Positions 33,141 to 43,617 are shown, counted from the stretch's first letter. The stretch is 64,000 nt of DNA from Chroococcidiopsis sp. TS-821 (GCF_002939305.1 NZ_MVDI01000002.1:496001-560000), one strand, 5' to 3'. Numbers and translations: made by a program. The notes: generated by a model not told the origin, from the sequence alone.

Positions 33141-35315
33141 GTGATGGCAAACTCAACTGTGAGGAGAAGTGTCAATCGCGATCGCCGTTCGGGGCAAGAA
33201 AAATCGAAACCCTTGCCACTCGTAACGAGGCGCTTTGCGGCTTGGACAGTCGAAGTAACTTTAATTATGACAAGTGCTATAGCTCCTTTTGGGTTAGGAG
33301 TTTATGTTCAAGCACGCACCGAAGAAAAGCAACCGATAAATCCAGTACTCGCAACTGCAAAAGATGCGATCGCGACAACCTTGGCACTGTCGCCCAGTAA
33401 CCGCACGCAACAAGTTGCCCCACTCACTAATTGGCTTTGGACAGGAGCGTTAGTTACCCCAATTATCCTGAGTAGTTGGCAGTTGTATCTGCTCGCTAAA
33501 ACCGGTAGCACTCTACCAAAACGCTGGTTTGGCGTACGTGTTGTAACTGTTGCGGGAAATCCTGCGGGAATGCGACGTATCCTGCTGCGCGAAGTTGTCG
33601 GCGCTTGGGGCTTACCACTGCTAGTTGCCTATGCGTTGTGGCACTTGAGCGGTGCGTTTCCTTCGCTGGGCATGTTAGCCGGATTTTCGCTGCTGACAGT
33701 TCTTGGAGAAGGCTTCACCGCGCGATTTAACCGTTACCGTCGCTGCTGGCACGATTTTTTGGCAGGAACTTACGTGATGGATGCCAATCGCAGCTACGCG
33801 GCGCTGCTCGGTAATTTACGCCCCGCAACTAGTCCATTGATTCCGCAGTATGCACCTTATTATGCCTCACGTCCTATCGTACCAACTGTGGCAATGGCAA
33901 CAGCCATACCACCCCACAAACGCCAAAAACCCAACTGGTGGCGTTGGATGCGGCGCAACCCTAGCTTTGCGCTACTGTTTATCACCCTTAGCAGTATGGC
34001 AGCCGTCCTCGGTACTTTAGTCGGCACTCAAGTTTACATCCAAACACAAGCAAACCAGCGTCAGCTGAGACAGCAAAACAGCCAACAATTTTTAGCATTA
34101 GTGCAAAAACTGAGTGACAGCGCGCCCACAACTTTCGAGGAACGTCGCAAGGCAATTACCGCCCTGGGAACACTCAACGATCCGCAAGCCCTACAAATGC
34201 TTGTCGATCTGTTAGGACAAGAAACAGATCCGCTTTTGCTGGATACGATTCAACAAACAATCGCAAGTGCTGGGCTACGCGTCATCCCACATTTACGGCG
34301 CTCAAATCAGTCTATAGCTAATGCGTTAGACTACGTGCGCTACAGCAGTAAACCTGAAGAACTCACGCTACATCAACAACGTCTGCAAGCAACGCAACGC
34401 GCGATCGCCAATCTCCTGAGTATCTATAGCGGTAATCTCAACGGCGTTGACTTAAGCCGAACAATTTTGGGAGAAAACTTAACTGATTCAGCTGTTCCCT
34501 TCTCCCTCTTTCTTGATAATGTCAATTTATCAGGAATTCAACTGCGCGGTGCCAACCTCAACCAAGGAAGTTTTCGCGGTACGCAATGGCAATCTGCAGG
34601 TGAAGATCGCCGCTGGAACACTGCTGACGATCGCATTGCCGACTTGAGTGAAGCACAACTTAAAGCCGCGAACTTGACAGAAGCTAACCTCAGCCGCACC
34701 GCGATGCGCGGCGCAAATCTCACCCACGCAATTCTTAACCGCGCGAATCTTGTTGGCACAAACTTGATGGGTGCTAATCTCAGTAGTACGCAAATTGTTG
34801 GAGCTAACTTACAAGATGTCGTATTAGAAAACGCCAGTTTGACAGGTACTGATTTAGCCGCCGCAAATTTATCACGTGCGAATCTGCGCGCAGCGAGATT
34901 AGGTCGTGCAAGTGCTTTGGGTGCGCAACTACAATACGCTAATGCAACAGCCTCTGACTGGCGCGGCGCCGATCTATCCGGTGCAGATCTCAGTCACGCC
35001 AATTTGAAAGATGCTGACTTGAGTGATTCGCGATTGAGTGGCGTCAGTTTTCGCAGTGCCCAGCTGCAAAATACCAACTTGCGTAACGCAGATTTGAGAA
35101 AAGCAGATTTACGCGGCGCGCAGTTAGTTCAAACTGATATGCAAGGCGCAATTCTTTTTAAGTCGCCATCTCCCGATCAATTTATTCAAGCCCCTCCCGA
35201 AGCAATGCTTTCCGCGATTGTTGAGGGTGTTGATTTTAGCAATGCGAAGAATTTAGATGCAAAACAACTAGCGTATATTTGTACGCAGGGTGGTCGTCAT
35301 CCCCGTTGTCCCTGA
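33141..35315 (+). CDS. RDD-type membrane domain fused to HEAT-like region and pentapeptide repeats
   Basis: 724 residues. Residues about 28-215 form an RDD-like membrane domain (RFAAWTVEVTLIMTSAIAPF, then RWFGVRVVTVAGNPAGMRR). A further membrane helix is near 275-295 (FALLFITLSSMAAVLGTLVG). Next comes a coiled and HEAT-like part (ALGTLNDPQALQMLVDLLGQ) to about 410. The C-terminal 300 residues hold many A(N/D)LxxA-type pentapeptides (LKAANLTEANLSRTAMRGAN) that form a right-handed quadrilateral beta helix, and the end QLAYICTQGGRHPRCP. It probably sits in a membrane with the repeats in the cytoplasm or periplasm. Function unknown; pentapeptide repeats act mainly in protein contacts. Confidence 0.8.
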   Translation: MMANSTVRRSVNRDRRSGQEKSKPLPLVTRRFAAWTVEVTLIMTSAIAPFGLGVYVQARTEEKQPINPVLATAKDAIATTLALSPSNRTQQVAPLTNWLWTGALVTPIILSSWQLYLLAKTGSTLPKRWFGVRVVTVAGNPAGMRRILLREVVGAWGLPLLVAYALWHLSGAFPSLGMLAGFSLLTVLGEGFTARFNRYRRCWHDFLAGTYVMDANRSYAALLGNLRPATSPLIPQYAPYYASRPIVPTVAMATAIPPHKRQKPNWWRWMRRNPSFALLFITLSSMAAVLGTLVGTQVYIQTQANQRQLRQQNSQQFLALVQKLSDSAPTTFEERRKAITALGTLNDPQALQMLVDLLGQETDPLLLDTIQQTIASAGLRVIPHLRRSNQSIANALDYVRYSSKPEELTLHQQRLQATQRAIANLLSIYSGNLNGVDLSRTILGENLTDSAVPFSLFLDNVNLSGIQLRGANLNQGSFRGTQWQSAGEDRRWNTADDRIADLSEAQLKAANLTEANLSRTAMRGANLTHAILNRANLVGTNLMGANLSSTQIVGANLQDVVLENASLTGTDLAAANLSRANLRAARLGRASALGAQLQYANATASDWRGADLSGADLSHANLKDADLSDSRLSGVSFRSAQLQNTNLRNADLRKADLRGAQLVQTDMQGAILFKSPSPDQFIQAPPEAMLSAIVEGVDFSNAKNLDAKQLAYICTQGGRHPRCP

Positions 35316-35397
35316 GAGAAGATTGGTGATGAGTGGCTAGTAGTAACTTTCCTGTATGGAAAGCCCTAGCCCTGATTAATGTGAGGAGTGGTGAATC

Positions 35398-35901
35398 ATG
35401 CAACGTTTGAATTATCTTGCTGGAGTGGGTGCGATCGCACTGATCAACAGCGTGGCACAACCAGCGATCGCACAAGCAGCTTATGGTAGTTATGTTGGTG
35501 TTGGTCCTGCGGTAGGATTAAGTCGAGACGCTGACGGTGATGGTCGTCAACTTGGTGGTGCGATCGCGGTACGTTACAAAATTTTAGAAGCACCTTTTTC
35601 TTTACGGACCCAGGCATTTATTGGCGATAATACCGCTGTTGTTCCTACGGTTTCGTATGATGTTCCGCTAAGTTGGCAAACTGATGCCTATATTGGGGCT
35701 GGAATTGTTTTTACTAACGGAAATACACCTTCTCCGGTAGGAGATCGAGTCAGCTTTGCGCTACAACCAGGAATTGATTACGTTGTTCCTAATAGCAATA
35801 CGGTTATATTTGGTAATGCAGTAATTGCGTTTGATGCTTTCCGTAATGGTGGTGGTAACGCGATATCCATTCAAGGCGGAGTTGGTTTGAGATTTCGATA
35901 A
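35398..35901 (+). CDS. secreted outer-membrane-type beta-barrel protein, unknown function
   Basis: 167 residues. An N-terminal signal peptide (LAGVGAIALINSVAQPAIAQ, cleavage after AQA) precedes a sequence of alternating hydrophobic strands with Gly and aromatic residues (YGSYVGVGPAVGLSRD, QPGIDYVVPNSNTVIFGNAV) ending in GVGLRFR. A C-terminal aromatic/Arg strand is typical of outer-membrane barrels, here probably eight-stranded. The motif DADGDGRQLGG may be an exposed loop. GTGAGGAG lies about 13 bases upstream of the ATG. It follows the RDD/pentapeptide gene, 82 bases apart. Confidence 0.65.
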   Translation: MQRLNYLAGVGAIALINSVAQPAIAQAAYGSYVGVGPAVGLSRDADGDGRQLGGAIAVRYKILEAPFSLRTQAFIGDNTAVVPTVSYDVPLSWQTDAYIGAGIVFTNGNTPSPVGDRVSFALQPGIDYVVPNSNTVIFGNAVIAFDAFRNGGGNAISIQGGVGLRFR

Positions 35902-36523
35902 CTCGCCGTTGTCTTTCCGCTTAAGTTCAGGATAATGGTAAGTGCTGCTCCTTACATACCCCTCAGGAGCAGTAAATCGTTATTAACGTGACAAGGACTA
36001 CATCTAAAAAAGCTCAGTCCGATGCAGGTTTTCTCAAGTCTTACAACTTTAATTATCTCAAGTTCGCATCTCGGTTAATATAACAAACTTCAAACTCTAT
36101 CGCTAAAACTTTAAGTTTAAATTACCTTCTCACACCAAACATTGACTTTATCAGAGCTTGAAGTATAAATCACAAAGCTCTGCTTAGCGCGAATGACAAT
36201 CGTAGTATCTCATCGCGATTATCTCAATTTAGGTTGAATCTGAGAATCTTTAAGAAATTCAGTATTTTTATCGTTGAAATTATAGTCGTTAAGAAATATT
36301 TATTATATACAGTGCCACTACTCTCCCCATAACAATCATTATGAAAGCAAAAATATAAAGACTTAATACTATACAAAGTTAAAGCAAAATATTAGTTAAC
36401 ATATAAAATTTCAGACGTCAAGCATCATTTCTATATTGACTCGCAATTTGCTCAATTTAAATCTTATTAATTTATGTTGATAGCAACTCCTTTTAATAGA
36501 AATATTGCTAAATCAATAACCGC
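35902..36523. other. AT-rich intergenic region with two hairpins
   Basis: About 620 bases. CTGCTCCT/AGGAGCAG at 35943-35974 lies after the barrel gene and may end its transcript. CAGAGCTT (36152-36159) pairs with AAGCTCTG (36175-36182). The rest (36190-36520) is very AT-rich and is the likely promoter region of the GGDEF-EAL gene. No ORF was seen. Confidence 0.45.
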
Positions 36524-39500
36524 ATGAATCTCAAGCAAAAATTAATTTGTGCTTTTTTAGGTGCTTCTTTCTTATTAGGAGCCACTAGTAGTATTTCTTT
36601 ATTAAATAATCTAAGAGTTAGGTATAGTATCGACCAAGTTACACAAAGTTCATTAGAAGAGTTTGTCAGCTCAACTGAAGTTTCACTAGTATTGCAGCAA
36701 ATACAAGCTAAATTGCGAGAGCTTTTAGAAAAGAAGCATCAAATTAGTTATCATATAGAAAAATCAGAAGCAAATCAAACTGAAATACAAACTTTAAAAA
36801 AAATAGTCTTACAAGATTTGGCAAAAGTTAGTAAGTACCTAGACTTAAGTGAACAGGCAACGCTCAATGGAATAGAACTTGCTGCGCTAGATGGACAAAA
36901 GCGTTTAAAAGAAGAAAAAGAATTAGAAGAGTTAAAGAAAATAGAATCTGTTTTTTTGATACATAAAACAAACATTATTCATTTGTTTAATCTAGTCAAT
37001 CAAGATATTGAACTAGCTGCTGTTTTTTTTAAACAAGAACTAGAACCTCACTTTGAAACAAAGTTAATACCCTTAATTGTTGAATATAATCATGATGCGA
37101 GAGGAGAACTTTTAGCTGAAGTTCAACAGGTTGAAGGAGCAATTAATCGCGCAAATATCCTCATACTCTTATCAACTGCCTTAGCCTTTGCTTCTGCACT
37201 GGGCTTAGGCTCATTTATTTCGCGTTCAATTGCTAAGCCATTAATTAAGCTCACTCAAGCAGCAAATAGAGTAAGTGAAGGAGAAACTACTACAAGAGTA
37301 AATATTAAGAATCAAGACGAAATCGGAGTTTTAGCTACTGCTTTTAATCAAATGCTGGATGATTTGAATACAACAATGGTATCCAAATCTTATGTAGATA
37401 GCATTATTGAATTTATGGCTGATGCTTTGATTGTTTTAGATACAAACTTAGTTATTCTAAGAATTAATCCAGCTACAGCTAAAATTTTAGAAATTGCCCC
37501 TAATGAAATTATTGGAAAACAAATTACAACTTTGTTTTCTTCAGAAGAGAATTTAGATGAATTAAGCGCTGAGAAAATTGTCAGCAAAGGTAAGATAGAA
37601 ATCTTTGAAACGTACTGGCTAACGAACACAGGCAATCGGAAACTTGTATCATTTTCAGCTACAGCCATGTATAATCAGCAAGGGAAATTTCAAGGGGTTG
37701 TTTGCGTAGCACAAGATATAACAGAGCGCAAGCAAAGTCAAGCAAGGCTTGCAAAGATTAACGAATGCTTTTTAAGTTTTGGTACAGATCCAACAGCAAA
37801 CATTTATCGACTAACTACGCTTTGTGGTGAACTTTTAAAGGCAGTAAGTGCTAGATACTATCGGTTAGAAAAGGCAAAAGCATGTTTGGTAGGACAATGG
37901 CAAGCTTTGGAAGATAAGCTGGAGGGAAATACTTATGACAGTATTTTTTCTCAGTTAATTCAGCAATGCTGCGAAGATAGTTATAGCCGTCACACTCCAC
38001 AAAGCTCACAGGACACCAACACAAATCTAAAGATATTGACGCATGAAGTCAAAACTTATATCTGTCAAGCGGTCAAATCTAAGGAGAAAATTATTGGTGC
38101 ACTTTGTGCATATCAGCACAATCTAATTTTAAATGAAGCGGATAAAAAGATTATTGGGATTATTGCCGCAGCAATTGGAGTGGAAGAACAACGCCGAGAA
38201 ATTCAGGAAGCTTTGCGTGAAAGCGAAGAACGGTATGCACTGGCTACGCGTGGTACTAACGACGGACTATGGGATTGGGATTTAAACACCAATGAAGTTT
38301 ATTTTTCTCCGCGTTGGAAATCGATGTTGGGTTATCAAGAAAAAGAAGTTGGAAACTCGGTGGAAAGCTGGTTTAATTTAGTACATCCTCAAGATGTTGA
38401 CCAACTAAAAGCGGCGATCGCATCGCATTTACAAGCACAAACACCGCAACTAGAAAAAGAATACCGAATTTTACACAAAGATGGTAATTATCGCTGGATG
38501 CTCAGTCGCGGATTAGCAGTGCGCGATCGCGATGGTAAACCTTATCGCCTTGCAGGTTCGCAAGCTGATATTACAGCAAGCAAAGCCGCAGAAACGGAAT
38601 TGTTACATCAAGTATTCCACGATGCTTTAACCGGATTACCGAATCGCCTGTTATTCACCGAACAGTTAGAGCAAAGCATAGAACGTGCCCGACAGCAAGA
38701 ACATTATTCGTTTGCGGTGTTATTTTTAGATCTTGACCGCTTTAAGGTGGTGAATGATAGTTTGGGTCATTTGATTGGCGATCAGTTATTGATTGCGATC
38801 GCGCGTCGCCTTAAAATGTGCGTGCGCCCTGAAGATACCGTTGCGCGTCTTGGCGGTGACGAGTTTACCATCTTACTAGAAAATATTCGCAAAGTAGAAG
38901 ATGCTACGCAAATTGCCGAACGCATTCAAAACGCATTAGCTTTACCATTTAACTTTGAAGGACACGAAGTTTTTACCTCAGCAAGTATTGGCATTGCGTT
39001 TAGTACAACAGGTTATGAAAAACCCGAAGATTTATTACGAGATGCTGATACAACGATGTACCGTGCCAAAGGATTGGGTAAAGCACGATATGCCGTTTTT
39101 GATACAAGTATGCACGCGCAAGCAGTGGCACTCTTACAAATAGAAACGTACCTCCGCCGTGCAATCGAACGTCAAGAATTTCAGCTACATTATCAACCAA
39201 TTGTCAATTTGGAAACGCGAGAGTTAGTTGGGTTTGAAGCACTGATCCGGCTTTGGCACCCAGAACAAGGATTTATTTCTCCAGGAGAGTTTATTCCGGT
39301 AGCAGAGGAGACTGGCTTAATTATTCAAATTGGCACTTGGGTACTGCGCGAAGCTTGTCGTCAAATGCATGAATGGCAGCAAAAATTTGCTACAGCGCGT
39401 AATTTAAAAATTAGCGTTAATATATCGCCTAAACAATTTCGCCAACTCGATTTAGTAACGCAAGTCAGGCAAATTTTGCAAGAAACAGGACTCAACGCCC

Positions 39501-39919
39501 GCGATTTAAAGCTGGAAATTACCGAAAGTACGCTTGTAGAAAATGCTGATTTAGTGGCTAGCATGTTGAGAGAAATGCAAGCATTAGGAATTGGTTTATC
39601 AATTGATGATTTTGGCACTGGGTACTCATCATTGAGCTATTTACACCGCTTTGCAATTGACACCTTAAAAATTGATAAATCCTTCATTAAGGACTTTAAT
39701 ACTGATTGGGAAAAAAGCAAAATTGTCAATACAGTGATTGCTCTAGCAGCAACGTTAGGCATTGATGTTATCGCCGAAGGAGTAGAGACTCCTGAACAAG
39801 CCAACCTCCTGCAAGAACTTAAATGTCAATTTGGGCAAGGCTTCTTATTTTCGCGTCCGCTTGATGCTCAAGCTACGGAAGCTTTAATTGCTGCCAAATT
39901 AGAATGTACGTGGGTGTAA
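36524..39919 (+). CDS. membrane HAMP-PAS-GAF-PAS-GGDEF-EAL cyclic-di-GMP signalling protein
   Basis: 1131 residues. Membrane helix near 5-25, a helical extracytoplasmic sensor (about 30-205), a second helix (about 210-232), and HAMP (about 232-285). A PAS domain follows at about 290-400, then a GAF-like region (about 405-555) and a second PAS (about 570-690, DGLWDWDLNTNEVYFSPRW). GGDEF is intact: RLGGDEF with an upstream I-site RPED. EAL is intact: GFEALIRLW, ENADLV and DDFGTGYSSLSYL. It could make and degrade c-di-GMP. The N-terminal half has low GC and few HIP1 sites, unlike its C-terminal half, which suggests recent domain fusion or relaxed composition. Function unknown. Confidence 0.92.
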   Translation: MNLKQKLICAFLGASFLLGATSSISLLNNLRVRYSIDQVTQSSLEEFVSSTEVSLVLQQIQAKLRELLEKKHQISYHIEKSEANQTEIQTLKKIVLQDLAKVSKYLDLSEQATLNGIELAALDGQKRLKEEKELEELKKIESVFLIHKTNIIHLFNLVNQDIELAAVFFKQELEPHFETKLIPLIVEYNHDARGELLAEVQQVEGAINRANILILLSTALAFASALGLGSFISRSIAKPLIKLTQAANRVSEGETTTRVNIKNQDEIGVLATAFNQMLDDLNTTMVSKSYVDSIIEFMADALIVLDTNLVILRINPATAKILEIAPNEIIGKQITTLFSSEENLDELSAEKIVSKGKIEIFETYWLTNTGNRKLVSFSATAMYNQQGKFQGVVCVAQDITERKQSQARLAKINECFLSFGTDPTANIYRLTTLCGELLKAVSARYYRLEKAKACLVGQWQALEDKLEGNTYDSIFSQLIQQCCEDSYSRHTPQSSQDTNTNLKILTHEVKTYICQAVKSKEKIIGALCAYQHNLILNEADKKIIGIIAAAIGVEEQRREIQEALRESEERYALATRGTNDGLWDWDLNTNEVYFSPRWKSMLGYQEKEVGNSVESWFNLVHPQDVDQLKAAIASHLQAQTPQLEKEYRILHKDGNYRWMLSRGLAVRDRDGKPYRLAGSQADITASKAAETELLHQVFHDALTGLPNRLLFTEQLEQSIERARQQEHYSFAVLFLDLDRFKVVNDSLGHLIGDQLLIAIARRLKMCVRPEDTVARLGGDEFTILLENIRKVEDATQIAERIQNALALPFNFEGHEVFTSASIGIAFSTTGYEKPEDLLRDADTTMYRAKGLGKARYAVFDTSMHAQAVALLQIETYLRRAIERQEFQLHYQPIVNLETRELVGFEALIRLWHPEQGFISPGEFIPVAEETGLIIQIGTWVLREACRQMHEWQQKFATARNLKISVNISPKQFRQLDLVTQVRQILQETGLNARDLKLEITESTLVENADLVASMLREMQALGIGLSIDDFGTGYSSLSYLHRFAIDTLKIDKSFIKDFNTDWEKSKIVNTVIALAATLGIDVIAEGVETPEQANLLQELKCQFGQGFLFSRPLDAQATEALIAAKLECTWV

Positions 39920-39965
39920 AAAGTGCAAGGAAGTACAAGAAAGCTCTACACGATCTTCTGCTGCA

Positions 39966-40052
39966 CTGCTTTGACTAACACTAGCTACTAGCACTAACTA
40001 CCAATTTGGAGAACGTAAGGATTTATAAGTGCGATCTGCTTTGACTAACACT
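39966..40052 (+). repeat. 17-base direct repeat pair
   Basis: CTGCTTTGACTAACACT occurs at 39966-39982 and at 40036-40052, between the GGDEF-EAL gene and purC. The unit is short and its meaning is unknown. Confidence 0.7.
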
Positions 40053-40168
40053 CACCACTCACTTTATAGTTTGTAACTCCTTTTTGACTCAAAGCAGCTG
40101 TTATTTACGTTAGAACGATACAATAATGAAGCTTGTATAGACCTGCTGGTAGCTCTCTAACTTAACTA

Positions 40169-40918
40169 ATGTCTGTCGGAAAAAACTTGCTTTACGAAGG
40201 CAAAGCGAAAATCATTTACACAACTGATGAGCCAGAAATTTTACTGGCACATTACAAAGATGATGCTACAGCTTTTAATGCACAAAAGCGTGGCAAAATT
40301 GTCGGAAAAGGCGAGATTAACTGCAAAATCTCACAAGCACTATTTCAGTATTTAGAAGCGCGTGGTATTCGCACTCATTTCATCGATTGCCCAGCACCGA
40401 ATCAGATGCGAGTGGTGCGAGTGAAAATCTTGCCTTTAGAAGTTGTTGTCAGGAACATTGCAGCTGGTAGTCTCTGTCAACAAACAGGGATACCACTCGG
40501 TACCGTTCTCAAACAGCCGTTAGTGGAGTTTTACTATAAAAACGATCAGCTGGGAGATCCGCTTTTAACGCGCGATCGCTTGCTACTGATGGAACTCGCA
40601 ACTCCTGATGAGCTAGACCAATTACAGCAGCAAGCCTTGCAAATTAATCATCATCTCTCAGAATTTTTTGAAAGCTGCGGCATAACCTTGGTAGATTTCA
40701 AGCTAGAGTTTGGCTTGGATGCCCAAGGCACAATTCGATTAGCTGACGAAATCAGTCCTGACACTTGCCGTCTATGGAACTCCGCAGACAGCGATCCTAA
40801 CAACCGCGTCATGGATAAAGACCGTTTCCGCCGCGATTTAGGAGATGTGGAAAATGCTTACCAGCAAGTTTTAGAACGAATTCAAACAAGAGGTCAGGGC
40901 TCAGAGGTCGGAGGTTAA
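40169..40918 (+). CDS. purC: SAICAR synthetase
   Basis: 249 residues. KNLLYEGKAKIIYTTDEPEI at the start, DDATAFNAQKRGKIVGKGEI, EVVVRNIAAGSLCQQTGIPL and the ATP/metal loop LADEISPDTCRLWNS are diagnostic. It joins aspartate to CAIR with ATP in purine synthesis, giving SAICAR. Length is normal apart from a nonconserved tail (RIQTRGQGSEVGG). The next gene begins about 225 bases downstream; adjacency with the Omp85 and lpx genes is known in other cyanobacteria. Confidence 0.96.
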   Translation: MSVGKNLLYEGKAKIIYTTDEPEILLAHYKDDATAFNAQKRGKIVGKGEINCKISQALFQYLEARGIRTHFIDCPAPNQMRVVRVKILPLEVVVRNIAAGSLCQQTGIPLGTVLKQPLVEFYYKNDQLGDPLLTRDRLLLMELATPDELDQLQQQALQINHHLSEFFESCGITLVDFKLEFGLDAQGTIRLADEISPDTCRLWNSADSDPNNRVMDKDRFRRDLGDVENAYQQVLERIQTRGQGSEVGG

Positions 40919-41143
40919 GGGAACAGATAGATATGAGTGTAGAGTCGTGAGTTGAGTTATGAGTTATAAGTCGTAAAGTGTTGCGTGTTGAGAAGTCTTT
41001 GAAGTAAAAACTCAACACTTAAAATAATGCCATCCGGCACGCTACGCGAACGAAACTTTTTAGGATGCAAAACTCTTTGTAGAGAAACTAATCCCTGATA
41101 ACAATACACATGGTGTGTGGAAGTGCTTAATAGGTTGAAGAAA

Positions 41144-43561
41144 ATGCGCATATCCTCGTTTTGGGCAGCAACTGTTGCGATCGCTGCTCCGTTAAGCTTA
41201 ACAGTTCCAGTTGCAGGACAAACGGTAGACCCATCAGTAGTAAAATCAGGGTCGGCTGAGCCACCGCAAATGGCACAAGAACCAATCCCAGTAACAGGTG
41301 TTGTGGTCGAAACAAAGACCGAACAACGACAACATAATTCGACACAGTTGCTCCTCGGACAAACGCCAGCAACTCCAACAACACCGAATCAAACAAACGA
41401 GCAAGTACCAAGCCCTGCACCGCAGCCACAACCATCGCCAGTCATTCCGTCGCCAACTCAGGGATTTCCAGCAACGCCACCGCAACAGCCAGTGCCTGTG
41501 ACTCCGCCTCCAGGTGCAGGAGGAGCGCCACTAGATGAAACACCCGGTCAACTGCAAATACCGATTACTCCACAAGCACCATTAGATACACCTCCAGGTG
41601 AAGAAAGCGTGCCAGCACCCGCAACGCCGCCGCAACCAGCACCCTTACCTGAAGGAGTGCAACCGGAAGTCGCCCCACCATTGCCACAGCCAGAGGGACA
41701 ACCAGAAACCACCCCACCAGATACGGAGCCACAAGTTCTTGTTTCAGAAGTTGTTGTGAGTGCGGAAACGGGAGTATTAGATCCTGAACTCGAAAATCAA
41801 GTTTATCAAGCGGTGCGCACAGTTCCAGGAAGAACAACAACACGCACGCAGTTACAAGAAGATATCAATGCAATTTTCGCAACAGGTTTCTTCTCCAACG
41901 TGCGTGCGGAACCGAGCGATACGCCTTTGGGAGTTCGCGTTACATTCATCGTTCAACCTAATCCAGTTTTACGCTCAGTGCAAATCCAGGCTAACCCAGG
42001 CACGAATGTTCCTTCGGTGTTGCCGCCTGATGTTGTCAACAATATTTTTCAGCCGCAGTACGGCAGAATCTTGAATTTGCGGCAGCTACAAGAAGGTATT
42101 CAGCAGTTAAATCGTTGGTATCAAGATAATGGCTATGTTTTGGCGCAAGTTGTGGCAGCACCACAAGTAACAGCCGATGGAGTTGTGACTTTAGAAGTTG
42201 CTGAAGGTGTTGTTGAAGATATTCAAGTCCGCTTCATTAGCGAAGGCGAAGCAACAGACGATGAAGGCAGACCAATACAAGGGCGGACGCGCGACTTTAT
42301 CATTACCCGCGAATTAGCGCTGCAACCAGGACAAGTTTTTAACCGCACGGTAGTTCAACAAGACTTGCAACGCGTCTTTGGTTTAGGCTTGTTTGAAGAT
42401 GTCAATGTTTCTTTAAACCCTGGTCAAGACCCGCGACAAGTTGTCGTCGTTGTCAACGTTGACGAGCGCAATAGCGGCTCGATCGCGGCTGGTGCCGGTT
42501 TTAGTTCGGCAAGTGGCTTGTTTGGGACAGTGAGTTACCAAGAGCAAAACCTAGGTGGTAACAACCAAAAAGTTGGCGCCGAATTACAAGTAGGACAACG
42601 AGAAGTATTGTTCGACGTCCGCTTTACCGACCCTTGGATTGCGGGAGATCCTTTCCGTACCTCGTATACAGTTAACGCCTTCCGTCGGCGTTCGATTTCC
42701 TTAGTGTTTGATAGCAGTGACGAGCAGTTTGAAGTTATTAATAACGATGGCGAACTTTTAGGCGATCGCCCGCGCGTATTACGCCTTGGTGGTGGCGTCA
42801 CGTTTACGCGTCCTTTGTCACGAAATCCGTTAGAAAGAGCCGAATGGACCGCATCAGCTGGGTTGGAATACCAAAGAATTTCGATTCGCGATTCGGATGG
42901 AAACTTAAGACCAGAAGGACAAGTAGGACCGGATGGCGAACCAACGGATCTGAGTTTTTCGGGTACAGGAATTGACGACTTACTGACGTTGCAAGTTGGA
43001 TTAGTCCGCGATCGCCGCAATAACGTATTGCGCCCGACAGATGGTTCGCTACTGCGGTTTGGCGTTGAGCAATCGGTTCCCATCGGTTCAGGAAGTATCT
43101 TCCTCAATCGCCTACGCGGCAGCTATAGTCAATACCTACCAGTAAACTTTACTAACTTCGCAGAAGGACCAGAAACGCTCGCGTTTAATATCCAAGCGGG
43201 AACTATTCTGGGCGATCTACCGCCTTATGAAGCTTTTGCTTTGGGAGGAGTGAATTCGGTTCGAGGTTTTAATGAAGGCGATTTGGGAACTGGTCGCAGC
43301 TTTGTCCAAGCAACTGCGGAGTATCGCTTCCCCATCTTTTCCGTTGTGGGCGGTGCGTTATTCGTTGATGTCGCCTCGGATTTAGGCACAGGCGAAAATG
43401 TACCTGGAAACCCAGCCGGACAACTCGATAAACCTGGTAGTGGTTTTGGCTATGGTATTGGTTTGCGCATTCAGTCTCCTCTAGGACCACTGCGGATTGA
43501 CTACGGTATCAATAACGAAGGTGACAATCGCCTGCACTTTGGTATTGGAGAACGCTTCTAA
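41144..43561 (+). CDS. Omp85/BamA-family outer membrane assembly protein (cyanobacterial Toc75-like)
   Basis: About 805 residues from MRISSFW, which gives a proper signal peptide (WAATVAIAAPLSLTVPVAGQ). The open frame from GTG 41117 adds nine residues without a signal. A long Pro/Gln/Thr-rich linker (about 65-205) is typical of cyanobacterial Omp85. Three POTRA domains follow (about 205-440, with VRFISEGEATDD and GLGLFEDVNVSLNP). The 16-strand barrel ends with RLHFGIGERF and includes the conserved VRGFNEGDLG. It inserts beta-barrel proteins in the outer membrane and is the ancestor type of chloroplast Toc75. It is first of the cluster with lpxC-fabZ-lpxA-lpxB. Confidence 0.92.
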   Translation: MRISSFWAATVAIAAPLSLTVPVAGQTVDPSVVKSGSAEPPQMAQEPIPVTGVVVETKTEQRQHNSTQLLLGQTPATPTTPNQTNEQVPSPAPQPQPSPVIPSPTQGFPATPPQQPVPVTPPPGAGGAPLDETPGQLQIPITPQAPLDTPPGEESVPAPATPPQPAPLPEGVQPEVAPPLPQPEGQPETTPPDTEPQVLVSEVVVSAETGVLDPELENQVYQAVRTVPGRTTTRTQLQEDINAIFATGFFSNVRAEPSDTPLGVRVTFIVQPNPVLRSVQIQANPGTNVPSVLPPDVVNNIFQPQYGRILNLRQLQEGIQQLNRWYQDNGYVLAQVVAAPQVTADGVVTLEVAEGVVEDIQVRFISEGEATDDEGRPIQGRTRDFIITRELALQPGQVFNRTVVQQDLQRVFGLGLFEDVNVSLNPGQDPRQVVVVVNVDERNSGSIAAGAGFSSASGLFGTVSYQEQNLGGNNQKVGAELQVGQREVLFDVRFTDPWIAGDPFRTSYTVNAFRRRSISLVFDSSDEQFEVINNDGELLGDRPRVLRLGGGVTFTRPLSRNPLERAEWTASAGLEYQRISIRDSDGNLRPEGQVGPDGEPTDLSFSGTGIDDLLTLQVGLVRDRRNNVLRPTDGSLLRFGVEQSVPIGSGSIFLNRLRGSYSQYLPVNFTNFAEGPETLAFNIQAGTILGDLPPYEAFALGGVNSVRGFNEGDLGTGRSFVQATAEYRFPIFSVVGGALFVDVASDLGTGENVPGNPAGQLDKPGSGFGYGIGLRIQSPLGPLRIDYGINNEGDNRLHFGIGERF

Positions 43562-43617
43562 TGAAGAGTTAGGGGCAAAGGAGCGAGGGTAGGAAAAAGA
43601 CAAAAACACAAGGAAGT

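Noticed and set aside
42535-43107. 190-codon antisense frame inside the Omp85 gene
   Set aside because: Shadow of the barrel coding region, with no domain features.
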